Assembly: GCA_003241285.1 (NCBI GenBank)
Contig: QFOT01000133.1
Span: 1-5,873 of the forward strand
DNA from: Micavibrio aeruginosavorus
GTDB lineage: Bacteria > Pseudomonadota > Alphaproteobacteria > Micavibrionales > Micavibrionaceae
Reading direction: 5' to 3'
DNA length: 5,873 nucleotides
Shown here: positions 1-5,777 of the stretch, in pieces
Layout: each line of letters begins with the position of its first letter
How positions within the stretch are numbered: position 1 is the first letter of the stretch
Translations under genes and position numbers: made by a program
The notes under the pieces: model-generated
The model's database searches: none
The model's input: only the letters and a program-made list of their open reading frames with translations
What the model was told of the DNA's origin: nothing

Positions 1-628
1 GGTCGTCGAGAACGTCTAACAGCTGTTCTCTTCTGTCGATAGTCGCAACGCCCATGCGCGCATACCACCATGCCTCGTTATCCGTATTGGTCAGGTAAAG
101 GCGGACGGGATCTGTATAAGTATCAACTACCATGCCTGTCGTATCGCGAACCGAGCTTGAGCCCATCAAAGGCAGGACGAGATAAGGCGAATTACCCACA
201 CCCCATACGCCCAGTGTCTGGCCGAAATCTTCATCCTGATAGGCGACGCCTTCTTTTCCGGCGACGTCAAAAATACCGCCCAGACCGAAAAGGGTATTGG
301 CGGCAAATCTTGTCGTTGTCTTGCCTGCGCCGTCGATATCGCCTTGCAGGAGATCATTTGCAAGATTCTGAGGCGTTTTCAGGTTTTGCAGGAAATTGCG
401 CACGCCGGTTCTGGCTGGCTGCGGAACGGCCGTGCGGTAACCTTTGGCGACTGGGCGGATAACCGCCGTATCGACTGCATCGTTAAATTTGAAAATGCCG
501 CGGTTGACGCCTTCAAGCGGATCTTTGATCTCGCCATCGGGACCGGAAGCGCAGGCGCTTAAACCGAGAATGGCAGTGACCGCAACAGCACCCAGTAAAG
601 CTTTAAATGTGGAATTCTTAAATGTCAT
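1..628 (-). CDS. mlaA: MlaA/VacJ family outer-membrane lipoprotein, partial (C-terminus beyond left edge)
   Basis: The minus strand is open from ATG at 628-626 to the window edge: 209 codons with no stop, so the C-terminus is missing (E. coli MlaA is about 250 residues). Residues 1-26 form a lipoprotein signal: Lys4 and Lys9, a hydrophobic stretch 10-25, then lipobox L23-S24-A25 before Cys26. Ala27 at +2 does not match the Asp inner-membrane retention signal, so outer-membrane sorting is expected. Family signatures are visible: DPLEGVNRGIFKFND (36-50), PVAKGYR (59-65), PQPARTGVRNFLQNL (69-83), and DFGQTLGVWGVG (134-145) followed by SPYLVLPLMGSSSVRD (147-162). In the known family, MlaA forms a ring in the inner leaflet of the outer membrane, associates with porins, and passes outer-leaflet phospholipid to periplasmic MlaC. 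A GGGGA element (633-637) lies just upstream of the ATG. The gene follows lptG on the same strand after 214 bp, so it may have its own promoter. Identity is secure. Confidence 0.95.
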   Translation of the reverse strand, partial: MTFKNSTFKALLGAVAVTAILGLSACASGPDGEIKDPLEGVNRGIFKFNDAVDTAVIRPVAKGYRTAVPQPARTGVRNFLQNLKTPQNLANDLLQGDIDGAGKTTTRFAANTLFGLGGIFDVAGKEGVAYQDEDFGQTLGVWGVGNSPYLVLPLMGSSSVRDTTGMVVDTYTDPVRLYLTNTDNEAWWYARMGVATIDRREQLLDVLDD

Positions 629-724
629 GTTTTCCCCAATACCGTTGTAATATTGCTGCACCAAGCATTGCCTTTACTACAACAGCTTTGAATTGAAATT
701 TTGTTAATACCTGCCGTCACTATC

Positions 725-740
725 GCCTTTTTTCAAAGGC
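725..740 (-). repeat. Small hairpin GCCTTT / AAAGGC
   Basis: Perfect 6-bp arms at 725-730 and 735-740 enclose a 4-base loop that reads GAAA on the minus strand, a GNRA-type loop in RNA. It lies about 100 nt downstream of the lptG stop. It lacks a following T-run in either direction, so it is not a standard intrinsic terminator. It could protect a 3' end or do nothing. Confidence 0.35.
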
Positions 741-762
741 TTAATGTGCAGGGTATAAGGAA

Positions 763-779
763 TGGCACAAATTGCGCCA
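763..779. repeat. 17-bp imperfect palindrome, possible operator
   Basis: TGGCACAAATTGCGCCA reads almost the same on both strands: TGGC.CAA around a central A/T, with one mismatched pair (positions 767 and 775). This is the size and shape of a dimeric-regulator site, and it lies about 140 bp upstream of mlaA. No regulator can be named, and no second copy was seen in the window. Confidence 0.25.
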
Positions 780-842
780 AGGTCAAGGGAGGCGTGGCAT
801 GTCGGCGCCCTGTTGTGGCAAAATTACAACGGAAATCCTGCC

Positions 843-1940
843 TTAGCCATCTTCAAGTGTAAGAAGTGCCGCAATGCCTAAAAGGCTTCCCAGCAAAGCC
901 GGACTCCATGCTGCCAGAAAAACCGGTATCTGGTGCGACGCCCCCATTGCCTGCAAAAAGCTCGACAGGAAGAACATGACAAACCCGATCACCACGCCGC
1001 CGACGATAAACAGGAATGTGCCGCCTTGTCGCTGCGGACGCAAGGCCACCGCCGCCGCCAGCAGTATCATTGACATAAACAGGAATGGCTGGGCGAGTAA
1101 TGTCTGGAAATGGATACGAAGCCGGGTCGAATCAAAACCTGTTTTATCGAGCGTTGCGATAAAAGACGGCAAATTCCAGAAACCCATCGTTTCCGGCGTC
1201 GAGAAACTGTCCTCGATTTCGCGGGTCGTCAGGTTTGTCGGCAGGATCAATGTCGGCACCCGCACCGGCTGTTCATTGACTGAATTCTGGACCGCTTCCT
1301 GAAAAACCCACTCCCCGGCCTTGAGCTGCGCCGCGTCAGCGTCGATCCTTTTGGTGAAAATATCGCTCTTGTCGAAGAAAAATGTCGTGACTTCCTGTAA
1401 TTTCCAGCTTGGCATCTCGACCTTGTCGGCATGCAGCATGGCATACCCGTCGAGGGTTTCCTGCCGCAGCCATAATCCCTCGTCGAAAAGGGCGACGGTG
1501 GAGTGATCACTGTCCAGATACATATTTTCCAGAAGCCTAAACTTGCCGTAGAAAATCGCCCCGAGCGGATTGACGACGAAAGCGACGAGCAGACCCGCCG
1601 CCGCCGCCACCGCCGCGATAGGCGCAAGGAACTGCCAGACGGAAACGCCCGCCGAGCGCAGCACGACCAGCTCCTGCCGCCGCGATAACTGCCAGAACGT
1701 GAACAAAGCACTGAAAAGGATAATAAAAGGAAAGATCGTCTGGCCGATATCCGGCAGCTTTAAAAAGCCCATCTGGATAACGAGGCTGAGCGGCACATTC
1801 TCAAATTTTGCTGCGCGCCTGAGCAGCTCCACCATGTCCAGCATGTAGATCAGGCCAAGCAAAATTGCGGCCATGCCAAGAAGATTGAGAGAAAAGGTAA
1901 GGCTCAGATACCGAGACAGGGTTTTGGGGATGCGGATCAT
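843..1940 (-). CDS. lptG: LptG, LPS export ABC transporter permease
   Basis: This 365-residue inner-membrane protein of the LptF/LptG (YjgP/YjgQ) family is of usual length. LptF and LptG form a heterodimer that, with the LptB ATPase, lifts LPS out of the inner membrane and passes it to the LptC/LptA bridge. Hydrophobic segments are visible at about 12-35, 65-87 and 103-123, then a long polar periplasmic (jelly-roll) region at about 130-275, then three more at about 282-300, 308-329 and 338-360. This 3 + domain + 3 plan is diagnostic. Residues 87-99 (RRQELVVLRSAGV) match the cytoplasmic coupling helix that contacts LptB; Glu90 occupies the conserved Glu position. HFQTLLAQP (277-285) is also typical. 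The start overlaps the lptF stop (ATGA), and a strong GAGGTGA ribosome site precedes it. It is called LptG rather than LptF because it is second in the pair and carries the FWNLPSFI-type stretch (254-261). Confidence 0.95.
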   Translation of the reverse strand: MIRIPKTLSRYLSLTFSLNLLGMAAILLGLIYMLDMVELLRRAAKFENVPLSLVIQMGFLKLPDIGQTIFPFIILFSALFTFWQLSRRQELVVLRSAGVSVWQFLAPIAAVAAAAGLLVAFVVNPLGAIFYGKFRLLENMYLDSDHSTVALFDEGLWLRQETLDGYAMLHADKVEMPSWKLQEVTTFFFDKSDIFTKRIDADAAQLKAGEWVFQEAVQNSVNEQPVRVPTLILPTNLTTREIEDSFSTPETMGFWNLPSFIATLDKTGFDSTRLRIHFQTLLAQPFLFMSMILLAAAVALRPQRQGGTFLFIVGGVVIGFVMFFLSSFLQAMGASHQIPVFLAAWSPALLGSLLGIAALLTLEDG

Positions 1941-3082
1941 TCGCTCACCTCTGGCGTTTTCTCAGAAGAATTCTCAGGCGAAGCCGGCGATGGCAGATGC
2001 CAGAGCGAGCTCAGCAGCATAAGGCCTATGATGCTCGGCGCAATGGCGACAACGAACATCAGCGGCACGCCGATAAAAGATTGCTTGGCAAGATTATACA
2101 TGGCGAGGAATAAGACCTGCAGCACGATCATGATGGCGGTGGCGGCAAGTATTTTTCGGCTTTGCCCCCTGCGGTCGACGGATCCCAGCAGCAAGAAACA
2201 CAGCGCGATAATCGTAAAACACGGCACCATTAAAGGCGTCGCCAGCCTCTTATAGATTTCTGTCAGGAACTCCTTGCGCGCTTTCCGGTCGTAATCGTCG
2301 GTTAAATCGGGATTCATTAACTGCAGCAGAGTGCGCTCTTCCGGCTCGGCCCATCTGGTGCGTACCGGCCCTTCTTCATCGGGCAGATCGATCGTATACT
2401 GGTCGAAATTCAGCCTTTTGAGGATTTTCTCGCGGCGGTCGTAATCCTGCCGGGCCCCGTCATAAACGATGACCTGCTGCCCTTCATCGGTGGCGACCAG
2501 CATGCCGCGCTTGGCGATCACCGTTGTCGGCGTTTCGGTTTCCTCGCGCCCGTCATAAATAATAAGCCCCTGCAATTCGCCGTTGCTGGCCCGCTCGCGG
2601 ATATAGACCATCAGCCCTTTCCCGGCCTGATTGAAAATGCCTTCGCGGAATAAAAGCGTCGACATCTGGGTCTTTAGAAAAACTCTTTGCTTCTGCATGG
2701 TCGCGGTGGCGACCGGGGACAGCCATGACACGCAAAAAAACATGAACAGCGCGAATAAACCCGACAGGATCAGCGCTGGCCGGGCAAGCCGCCACGGCGA
2801 AAACCCGAGGGCGCGCAAAACCACGAGCTCGCTCTCGAGGGTGAATTTGTTATAGACGAAGAGAACGGAGGCCATGAGGCCGATCGGGATGATAATCTCG
2901 AAAAAACGCGGCAGGGCGAGCATCGTCAGGCCCCAGAACGACCATGCGCTGGCCCCGGAATTGATAATAAGTTCGAGAAATCGCAAAGACTGCGTCAAAA
3001 GCACGAGAGCGCTTAAAACGAGGGTCACGAAAATCGTGGCGATAAAAAGATTCCGGAAAACGTAGCGGTCAACGATAGGCAT
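1937..3082 (-). CDS. lptF: LptF, LPS export ABC transporter permease
   Basis: This 381-residue partner of LptG is the first gene of the pair. It has the same 3 + periplasmic domain + 3 membrane plan: segments at about 12-32, 52-77 and 101-122, a polar region of about 125-275, then 282-300, 310-331 and 338-360. Residues 83-94 (ESELVVLRALGF) are the coupling-helix motif, with Glu85 at the conserved position that contacts LptB. The stretch around LIIYDGREETETPTTVIAKRG (173-193) is characteristic of LptF in alphaproteobacteria. The C-terminal 20 residues are polar, Ser/Pro/Glu-rich and probably cytoplasmic and disordered. The start MPIVDRYVFRNL aligns with the usual family N-terminus, so ATG 3082 is the likely start even though no clear Shine-Dalgarno precedes it; a small inverted repeat sits there instead. 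The gene is divergent from pepA, a common placement in Proteobacteria. Confidence 0.95.
   Translation of the reverse strand: MPIVDRYVFRNLFIATIFVTLVLSALVLLTQSLRFLELIINSGASAWSFWGLTMLALPRFFEIIIPIGLMASVLFVYNKFTLESELVVLRALGFSPWRLARPALILSGLFALFMFFCVSWLSPVATATMQKQRVFLKTQMSTLLFREGIFNQAGKGLMVYIRERASNGELQGLIIYDGREETETPTTVIAKRGMLVATDEGQQVIVYDGARQDYDRREKILKRLNFDQYTIDLPDEEGPVRTRWAEPEERTLLQLMNPDLTDDYDRKARKEFLTEIYKRLATPLMVPCFTIIALCFLLLGSVDRRGQSRKILAATAIMIVLQVLFLAMYNLAKQSFIGVPLMFVVAIAPSIIGLMLLSSLWHLPSPASPENSSEKTPEVSE
1945..1951 (-). promoter_or_regulatory. Strong Shine-Dalgarno for lptG
   Basis: On the minus strand GAGGTGA lies inside the last codons of lptF and ends 4 nt before the lptG ATG. All seven bases can pair with the usual 16S rRNA 3' end. 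It fixes the lptG start at 1940 and indicates that lptG initiates efficiently in its own right as well as by coupling to lptF. Confidence 0.75.
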
Positions 3083-3085
3083 ATG

Positions 3086-3103
3086 CTGCGCAATCTAGCG
3101 CAG
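3086..3103. repeat. Perfect 6-bp inverted repeat at the lptF start
   Basis: CTGCGC (3086-3091) and GCGCAG (3098-3103) flank AATCTA. In an lptF transcript that includes it, the hairpin would end 3 nt before the ATG, where a ribosome site would normally lie. The loop, read on the minus strand, is the TAGATT -10 candidate, so it could alternatively be an operator over the promoter. It may also be coincidental. Confidence 0.35.
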
Positions 3104-3226
3104 ACTTATCGGTATTCCAACTTTAATCATAAAGGGGGCGGCGTAAATCCAATCCGTCCTTTATTGGGCAATTTATTCATTAGACATTTCGAAAATGGGA
3201 GCTAATCTACGTCACAAATAACTTTC

Positions 3227-3232
3227 AAAAGG
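3227..3232 (+). promoter_or_regulatory. Shine-Dalgarno for pepA
   Basis: AAAAGG ends 7 nt before ATG 3240. It supports this start over later in-frame codons and gives a protein of normal family length. Confidence 0.6.
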
Positions 3233-3239
3233 CATAAAA

Positions 3240-4754
3240 ATGGCACCTTCAATAGAATTCGTCAAAACACCCAAGTCAAAAATCGACACTGCCGTCATCG
3301 GCGTATTTTCGGACAAGAAACTGACGGATGCCGCCGCGCTCATCGATTCGGTTCTGGGCGGAATCATCACCCACCAGCTTGCCACCCACAAGACGTTCAA
3401 AGGCACTGACGGCCAAAGCCTGACCATCGCCCTGCCGCCGCGCTCCTCTTACCTGCGCGTGATCGTTCTTGGCCTTGGCGACCAGAAAAAACTCGACGCG
3501 ACAAAGGCCGAGAATATCGGCGGGCGCCTTCTCTCGGCATTGAACACGCAAGGTTCGGAACGTGCGGTTTTTCTCAATGCCGAAGAACTCGAAGTACCGG
3601 GCTTTAACCTGACCTTGCAGATGCTGCTTGGTTTGCGCCTCGGCAGCTACGAATTCGACAATTACAAAACCAAGCCGAAAAAGGACAAGGATGAAGCGAA
3701 ACTGCAAACCGTTTCCATTCTCACCGATAACGGTAAAAAACTGACAAAGGATTTCGCCGAATTTGAAATGCTGGCGCAGTCCATTTTCATCACCCGCGAT
3801 CTCGTCAACGAGCCGCCGAACAAACTCTACCCGGAAACATTCGCCAACTTCATCAAGAAAACCCTTGTGCCGCTCGGCGTCAAAGTCGAGATTTTCGACA
3901 AGGCCAAAATCCAAAAACTCGGCATGGGGCTTTTATACGCTGTCGGTCAGGCCTCCGAGCATGAACCGCGCTTTGTCGTCATGTCATGGCCCGGTACGTC
4001 AAAGGGTAAGAAAAAACAAAAACCTGTCGCACTGGTTGGCAAGGGCATGACCTATGATTCAGGCGGCCTCAGCCTGAAACCGGGCGATGCCATGGTCACC
4101 ATGAAAATGGACATGGCGGGCGCAGGCGCCGTTGTCGGCGCGATGCATATGCTTGCCAAGCGCAAGACATCCGCTCCGGTTGTCGCTGTCGTGCCGATCG
4201 CTGAAAACTCGATTTCCGATGAAGCCTACCGCCCGGACGATATCATCACCTCCTATAGCGGCAAGACGGTCGAAGTTCTCAACACCGACGCCGAAGGCCG
4301 TTTGATTCTGGCCGATGCGCTCACCTATGTTCAGGAAAAATACGATCCTGAAATCATTATCGACCTCGCCACCTTGACCGGCGCTATTTTGATCGCGCTT
4401 GGCCTCGATTATTGCGGCGTTTTTTCGAATAACGACGATCTCTGGACGAAAATCGATTCATCCGCCAAGACGACGGGCGAAAAAGTCTGGCGTATGCCGC
4501 TCGATGAAAATTTCCGCCGCGAAATGGATTCGCCTTTTGCCGATATCAAGAATATCGGCAATAGCCGCTTCGGCGGCTCGTCGCTGGGCGCGGCCTTCCT
4601 GTCGGAATTTATCGACAAGGACCGCCCCTGGGCTCACCTCGATATCGCCGGCGTTGCGACAATCAAATCGGCGCGCCCGACCAATCCGAAACCCTTCGCC
4701 AGCGGCTATGGCGTTCGCCTGTTGAACGACATTATTAAAGCTAACTATGAGTAA
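3240..4754 (+). CDS. pepA: Leucyl aminopeptidase (M17 family, PepA)
   Basis: This 504-residue cytosolic, normally hexameric, two-metal aminopeptidase removes N-terminal residues such as leucine from peptides. The length is normal (E. coli PepA is 503). The N-terminal domain spans about 1-170 and the catalytic domain about 180-500. The M17 signature NTDAEGRL is at 348-355. Metal ligands are at Lys268, Asp273, Asp291, Asp350 and Glu352, and the catalytic pair at Lys280 and Arg354. Each lies at a constant offset of -2 from the E. coli residues (270, 275, 293, 352, 354; 282, 356), so the enzyme should be active. Two lysine-rich stretches (143-154 and 254-261) look like surface loops. Some M17 enzymes (E. 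coli PepA) also bind DNA; nothing here tests that. It is first in a tight operon: the next start is 3 bp after its TAA, and holC follows. Confidence 0.97.
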   Translation: MAPSIEFVKTPKSKIDTAVIGVFSDKKLTDAAALIDSVLGGIITHQLATHKTFKGTDGQSLTIALPPRSSYLRVIVLGLGDQKKLDATKAENIGGRLLSALNTQGSERAVFLNAEELEVPGFNLTLQMLLGLRLGSYEFDNYKTKPKKDKDEAKLQTVSILTDNGKKLTKDFAEFEMLAQSIFITRDLVNEPPNKLYPETFANFIKKTLVPLGVKVEIFDKAKIQKLGMGLLYAVGQASEHEPRFVVMSWPGTSKGKKKQKPVALVGKGMTYDSGGLSLKPGDAMVTMKMDMAGAGAVVGAMHMLAKRKTSAPVVAVVPIAENSISDEAYRPDDIITSYSGKTVEVLNTDAEGRLILADALTYVQEKYDPEIIIDLATLTGAILIALGLDYCGVFSNNDDLWTKIDSSAKTTGEKVWRMPLDENFRREMDSPFADIKNIGNSRFGGSSLGAAFLSEFIDKDRPWAHLDIAGVATIKSARPTNPKPFASGYGVRLLNDIIKANYE

Positions 4755-4757
4755 TTA

Positions 4758-5777
4758 ATGAGTATAAAAACAGCTTTACGTCATTCCCGCGAAAGCGGGG
4801 ATGATCATCTAGATATTACTCACAAAATCAGAACGACTGATTACCTCGAAACGCGCTTCAATCTCTCCGATCCAAACGATCCCATCGCCCGCCAGTATAT
4901 GCCGAGTGCGGAAGAAACTGTTCCCTCCCTTCTCGATCAAACCGACCCGATCGGCGATCATAAAAACGGCGTCGGGAAACTCATCGTCCACCGCTATCCG
5001 GATCGCTTGCTGCTTTTAGCCACAGATCACTGCGCCGCCTATTGCCGTTTTTGCTTCCGTAAAGACCGCGTCGGCAAAGGTGAGGCCGTGCCACATGACG
5101 CCGATATGGAAGAAGCCCTCTCCTATATCGAAAAAAACAAATCCATCTGGGAAGTTATTTTCTCCGGCGGCGATCCGCTTATTCTCTCCCCGCGCCGCCT
5201 TGAACAAATCATATCCCGCGTCGTCAATATCCCGCATGTTAAAACGATTCGCTTCCATACGCGCATGCCGGTTTCCGATCCATCGCGCATCACGCCGGAG
5301 CTGGCAAAGGCCATTGTCAGCAATAAGGCGACCTATATCGTCATCCACGCCAATCATCCGGATGAACTGACGCAGGAAGCCATCAATGGTTTTCGTATCC
5401 TGCAAAAATCCGGCGCGGTATTGTTGTCCCAATCCGTTTTATTGCGCGGCGTTAACGATAATGCCGAAACCCTCGAACAACTTTTCCGCGGACTCGTTGA
5501 AAACAGCATCAAGCCGTATTACCTGCATCATCCCGACCTCGTCGAAGGCTCGGCACATTTTCAGCTCTCGCTCGATGAAGGCGAAGCCTTGATGAAAGAC
5601 CTGCGCGGTAAAATCTCGGGCCTGTGCTGGCCGACTTACGTGTTGGACATCCCGGGCGGTTTCGGCAAAGTGCCGGTCAATGCCAGCTATCTGACTAAGA
5701 CACCAGATGGCCGCTATCTGGTCGAAGATATTTACGGCGACAAGCACGCCTACCCGCCAAAGGCAAAACATGACTGA
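4758..5777 (+). CDS. kamA: KamA-family radical-SAM aminomutase (lysine 2,3-aminomutase-like / EpmB-like)
   Basis: This is a 339-residue PLP-dependent radical-SAM protein. The cluster motif C92-x3-C96-x2-C99 lies in DHCAAYCRFCFRK; SGGDP (136-140) is the SAM-side motif. PGGFGK (299-304) gives the PLP lysine, Lys304. Compared with the structurally known Clostridium subterminale lysine 2,3-aminomutase (from memory), the cluster cysteines, Arg134, Asp293, Asp330 and Lys337 all map at a constant -33: Cys92/96/99, Arg101, Asp260, Asp297, Lys304. Both aspartates that hold the substrate amino group are kept, favouring a lysine-type substrate over glutamate. The protein is shorter than true KamA (about 416 residues) and stops before the C-terminal zinc-binding cysteines, as EpmB does. 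It may therefore make beta-lysine for elongation factor P or act on free lysine; the symbol denotes the family only. ATG 4758 is the only conventional start before Met48, and the conserved region begins before Met48. Ribosome site is weak (GAG 4749-4751), suggesting coupling to pepA. Codons 8-15 lie in a palindromic repeat. Confidence 0.9.
   Translation: MSIKTALRHSRESGDDHLDITHKIRTTDYLETRFNLSDPNDPIARQYMPSAEETVPSLLDQTDPIGDHKNGVGKLIVHRYPDRLLLLATDHCAAYCRFCFRKDRVGKGEAVPHDADMEEALSYIEKNKSIWEVIFSGGDPLILSPRRLEQIISRVVNIPHVKTIRFHTRMPVSDPSRITPELAKAIVSNKATYIVIHANHPDELTQEAINGFRILQKSGAVLLSQSVLLRGVNDNAETLEQLFRGLVENSIKPYYLHHPDLVEGSAHFQLSLDEGEALMKDLRGKISGLCWPTYVLDIPGGFGKVPVNASYLTKTPDGRYLVEDIYGDKHAYPPKAKHD
4779..4804 (+). 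repeat. Dispersed-type palindromic repeat inside the aminomutase 5' end
   Basis: Arms TCATTCCCGC (4781-4790) and GCGGGGATGA (4795-4804) flank GAAA. All ten pairs form in RNA (nine Watson-Crick, one G-U at 4785/4800), with a GNRA-type loop. The sequence closely matches a short palindrome known from many proteobacterial genomes, usually between genes and often mistranslated as RHSRESGN. Here it begins 24 bp after pepA ends and is in frame, encoding RHSRESG at residues 8-14 of the aminomutase. There is no T-run after it, so it is not a standard terminator. Confidence 0.75.
5759..5763 (+). promoter_or_regulatory. Shine-Dalgarno for holC
   Basis: AAAGG lies inside the aminomutase coding sequence and ends 6 nt before the holC ATG at 5770, supporting that start. 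Confidence 0.5.

Larger units (their letters stand above)
642..832. repeat. 15-bp inverted repeats (14/15) bounding a 191-bp intergenic segment
   Basis: The left copy is CCGTTGTAATATTGC at 642-656. The reverse complement of 818-832 is CCGTTGTAATTTTGC, so the two differ at one base. They lie at the edges of the lptG-mlaA gap, 10 bp after the lptG stop and 13 bp before the mlaA ATG. This could be a short non-autonomous element with terminal inverted repeats, a long-range stem in an lptG-mlaA transcript, or chance. No clear target-site duplication flanks it (AATA on the left, AAAT on the right). Confidence 0.4.
629..842. other. lptG-mlaA intergenic region, no gene, several inverted repeats
   Basis: This 214-bp gap has no credible coding sequence. 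It holds near-perfect 15-bp inverted repeats at its two ends (642-656 and 818-832), a 6-bp hairpin (725-740) and a 17-bp imperfect palindrome (763-779). An AT-rich stretch around 686-710 could serve an mlaA promoter: on the minus strand TTAACA (707-702) resembles a -35 box, but I see no good -10 hexamer at the right distance. No hairpin followed by a T-run is present, so a rho-independent terminator for lptG is not evident, and read-through from lptFG into mlaA is possible. Confidence 0.6.
3083..3239. promoter_or_regulatory. Divergent lptF / pepA promoter region
   Basis: This 157-bp spacer must carry the starts of both operons. For lptF (minus strand) one candidate is TTGGAT (3152-3147) and TATGAT (3131-3126) with a short 15-bp spacer. 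Another is TTGGAA (3120-3115) and TAGATT (3097-3092) with a 17-bp spacer, which would start transcription almost at the ATG. For pepA (plus strand) a weak candidate is TAGACA (3181-3186) and TAATCT (3203-3208), spacer 16. A 14-bp palindrome (3121-3134, CTTTA / TAAAG arms) overlaps the first lptF candidate. None of these matches is strong enough to assign a start site. Confidence 0.35.

Noticed and set aside
70..462. A 130-codon plus-strand open frame at the left edge
   Set aside because: It is antisense to mlaA, whose lipobox and family motifs are clear; the plus-strand product is Arg/Pro-rich with no family resemblance.
725..740. Intrinsic terminator for lptG
   Set aside because: Only 6 bp of stem and no T-run downstream on the minus strand; left as an unassigned hairpin.
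763..779. Possible sigma-54 promoter (TGGCAC...TTGC)
   Set aside because: The GG and GC dinucleotides are 8 bases apart instead of the required 10, and the orientation points away from mlaA toward the lptG 3' end.
1247..1711. A 154-codon minus-strand frame within lptG
   Set aside because: It is an out-of-frame reading of lptG, rich in Arg and Ser, with no ribosome site or family signature.
3276..3914. A 212-codon open frame on the minus strand opposite pepA
   Set aside because: It lies wholly antisense to a well-conserved pepA with all catalytic residues, shows no recognisable domain and has the composition of a mirror frame.
4781..4804. Intrinsic terminator after pepA
   Set aside because: The stem is strong but no T-run follows, and it lies inside the next coding sequence; it fits a dispersed palindrome better.
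5016..5432. A 138-codon minus-strand frame opposite the aminomutase
   Set aside because: It is antisense to the radical-SAM core, including the cluster motif, and has no recognisable features.
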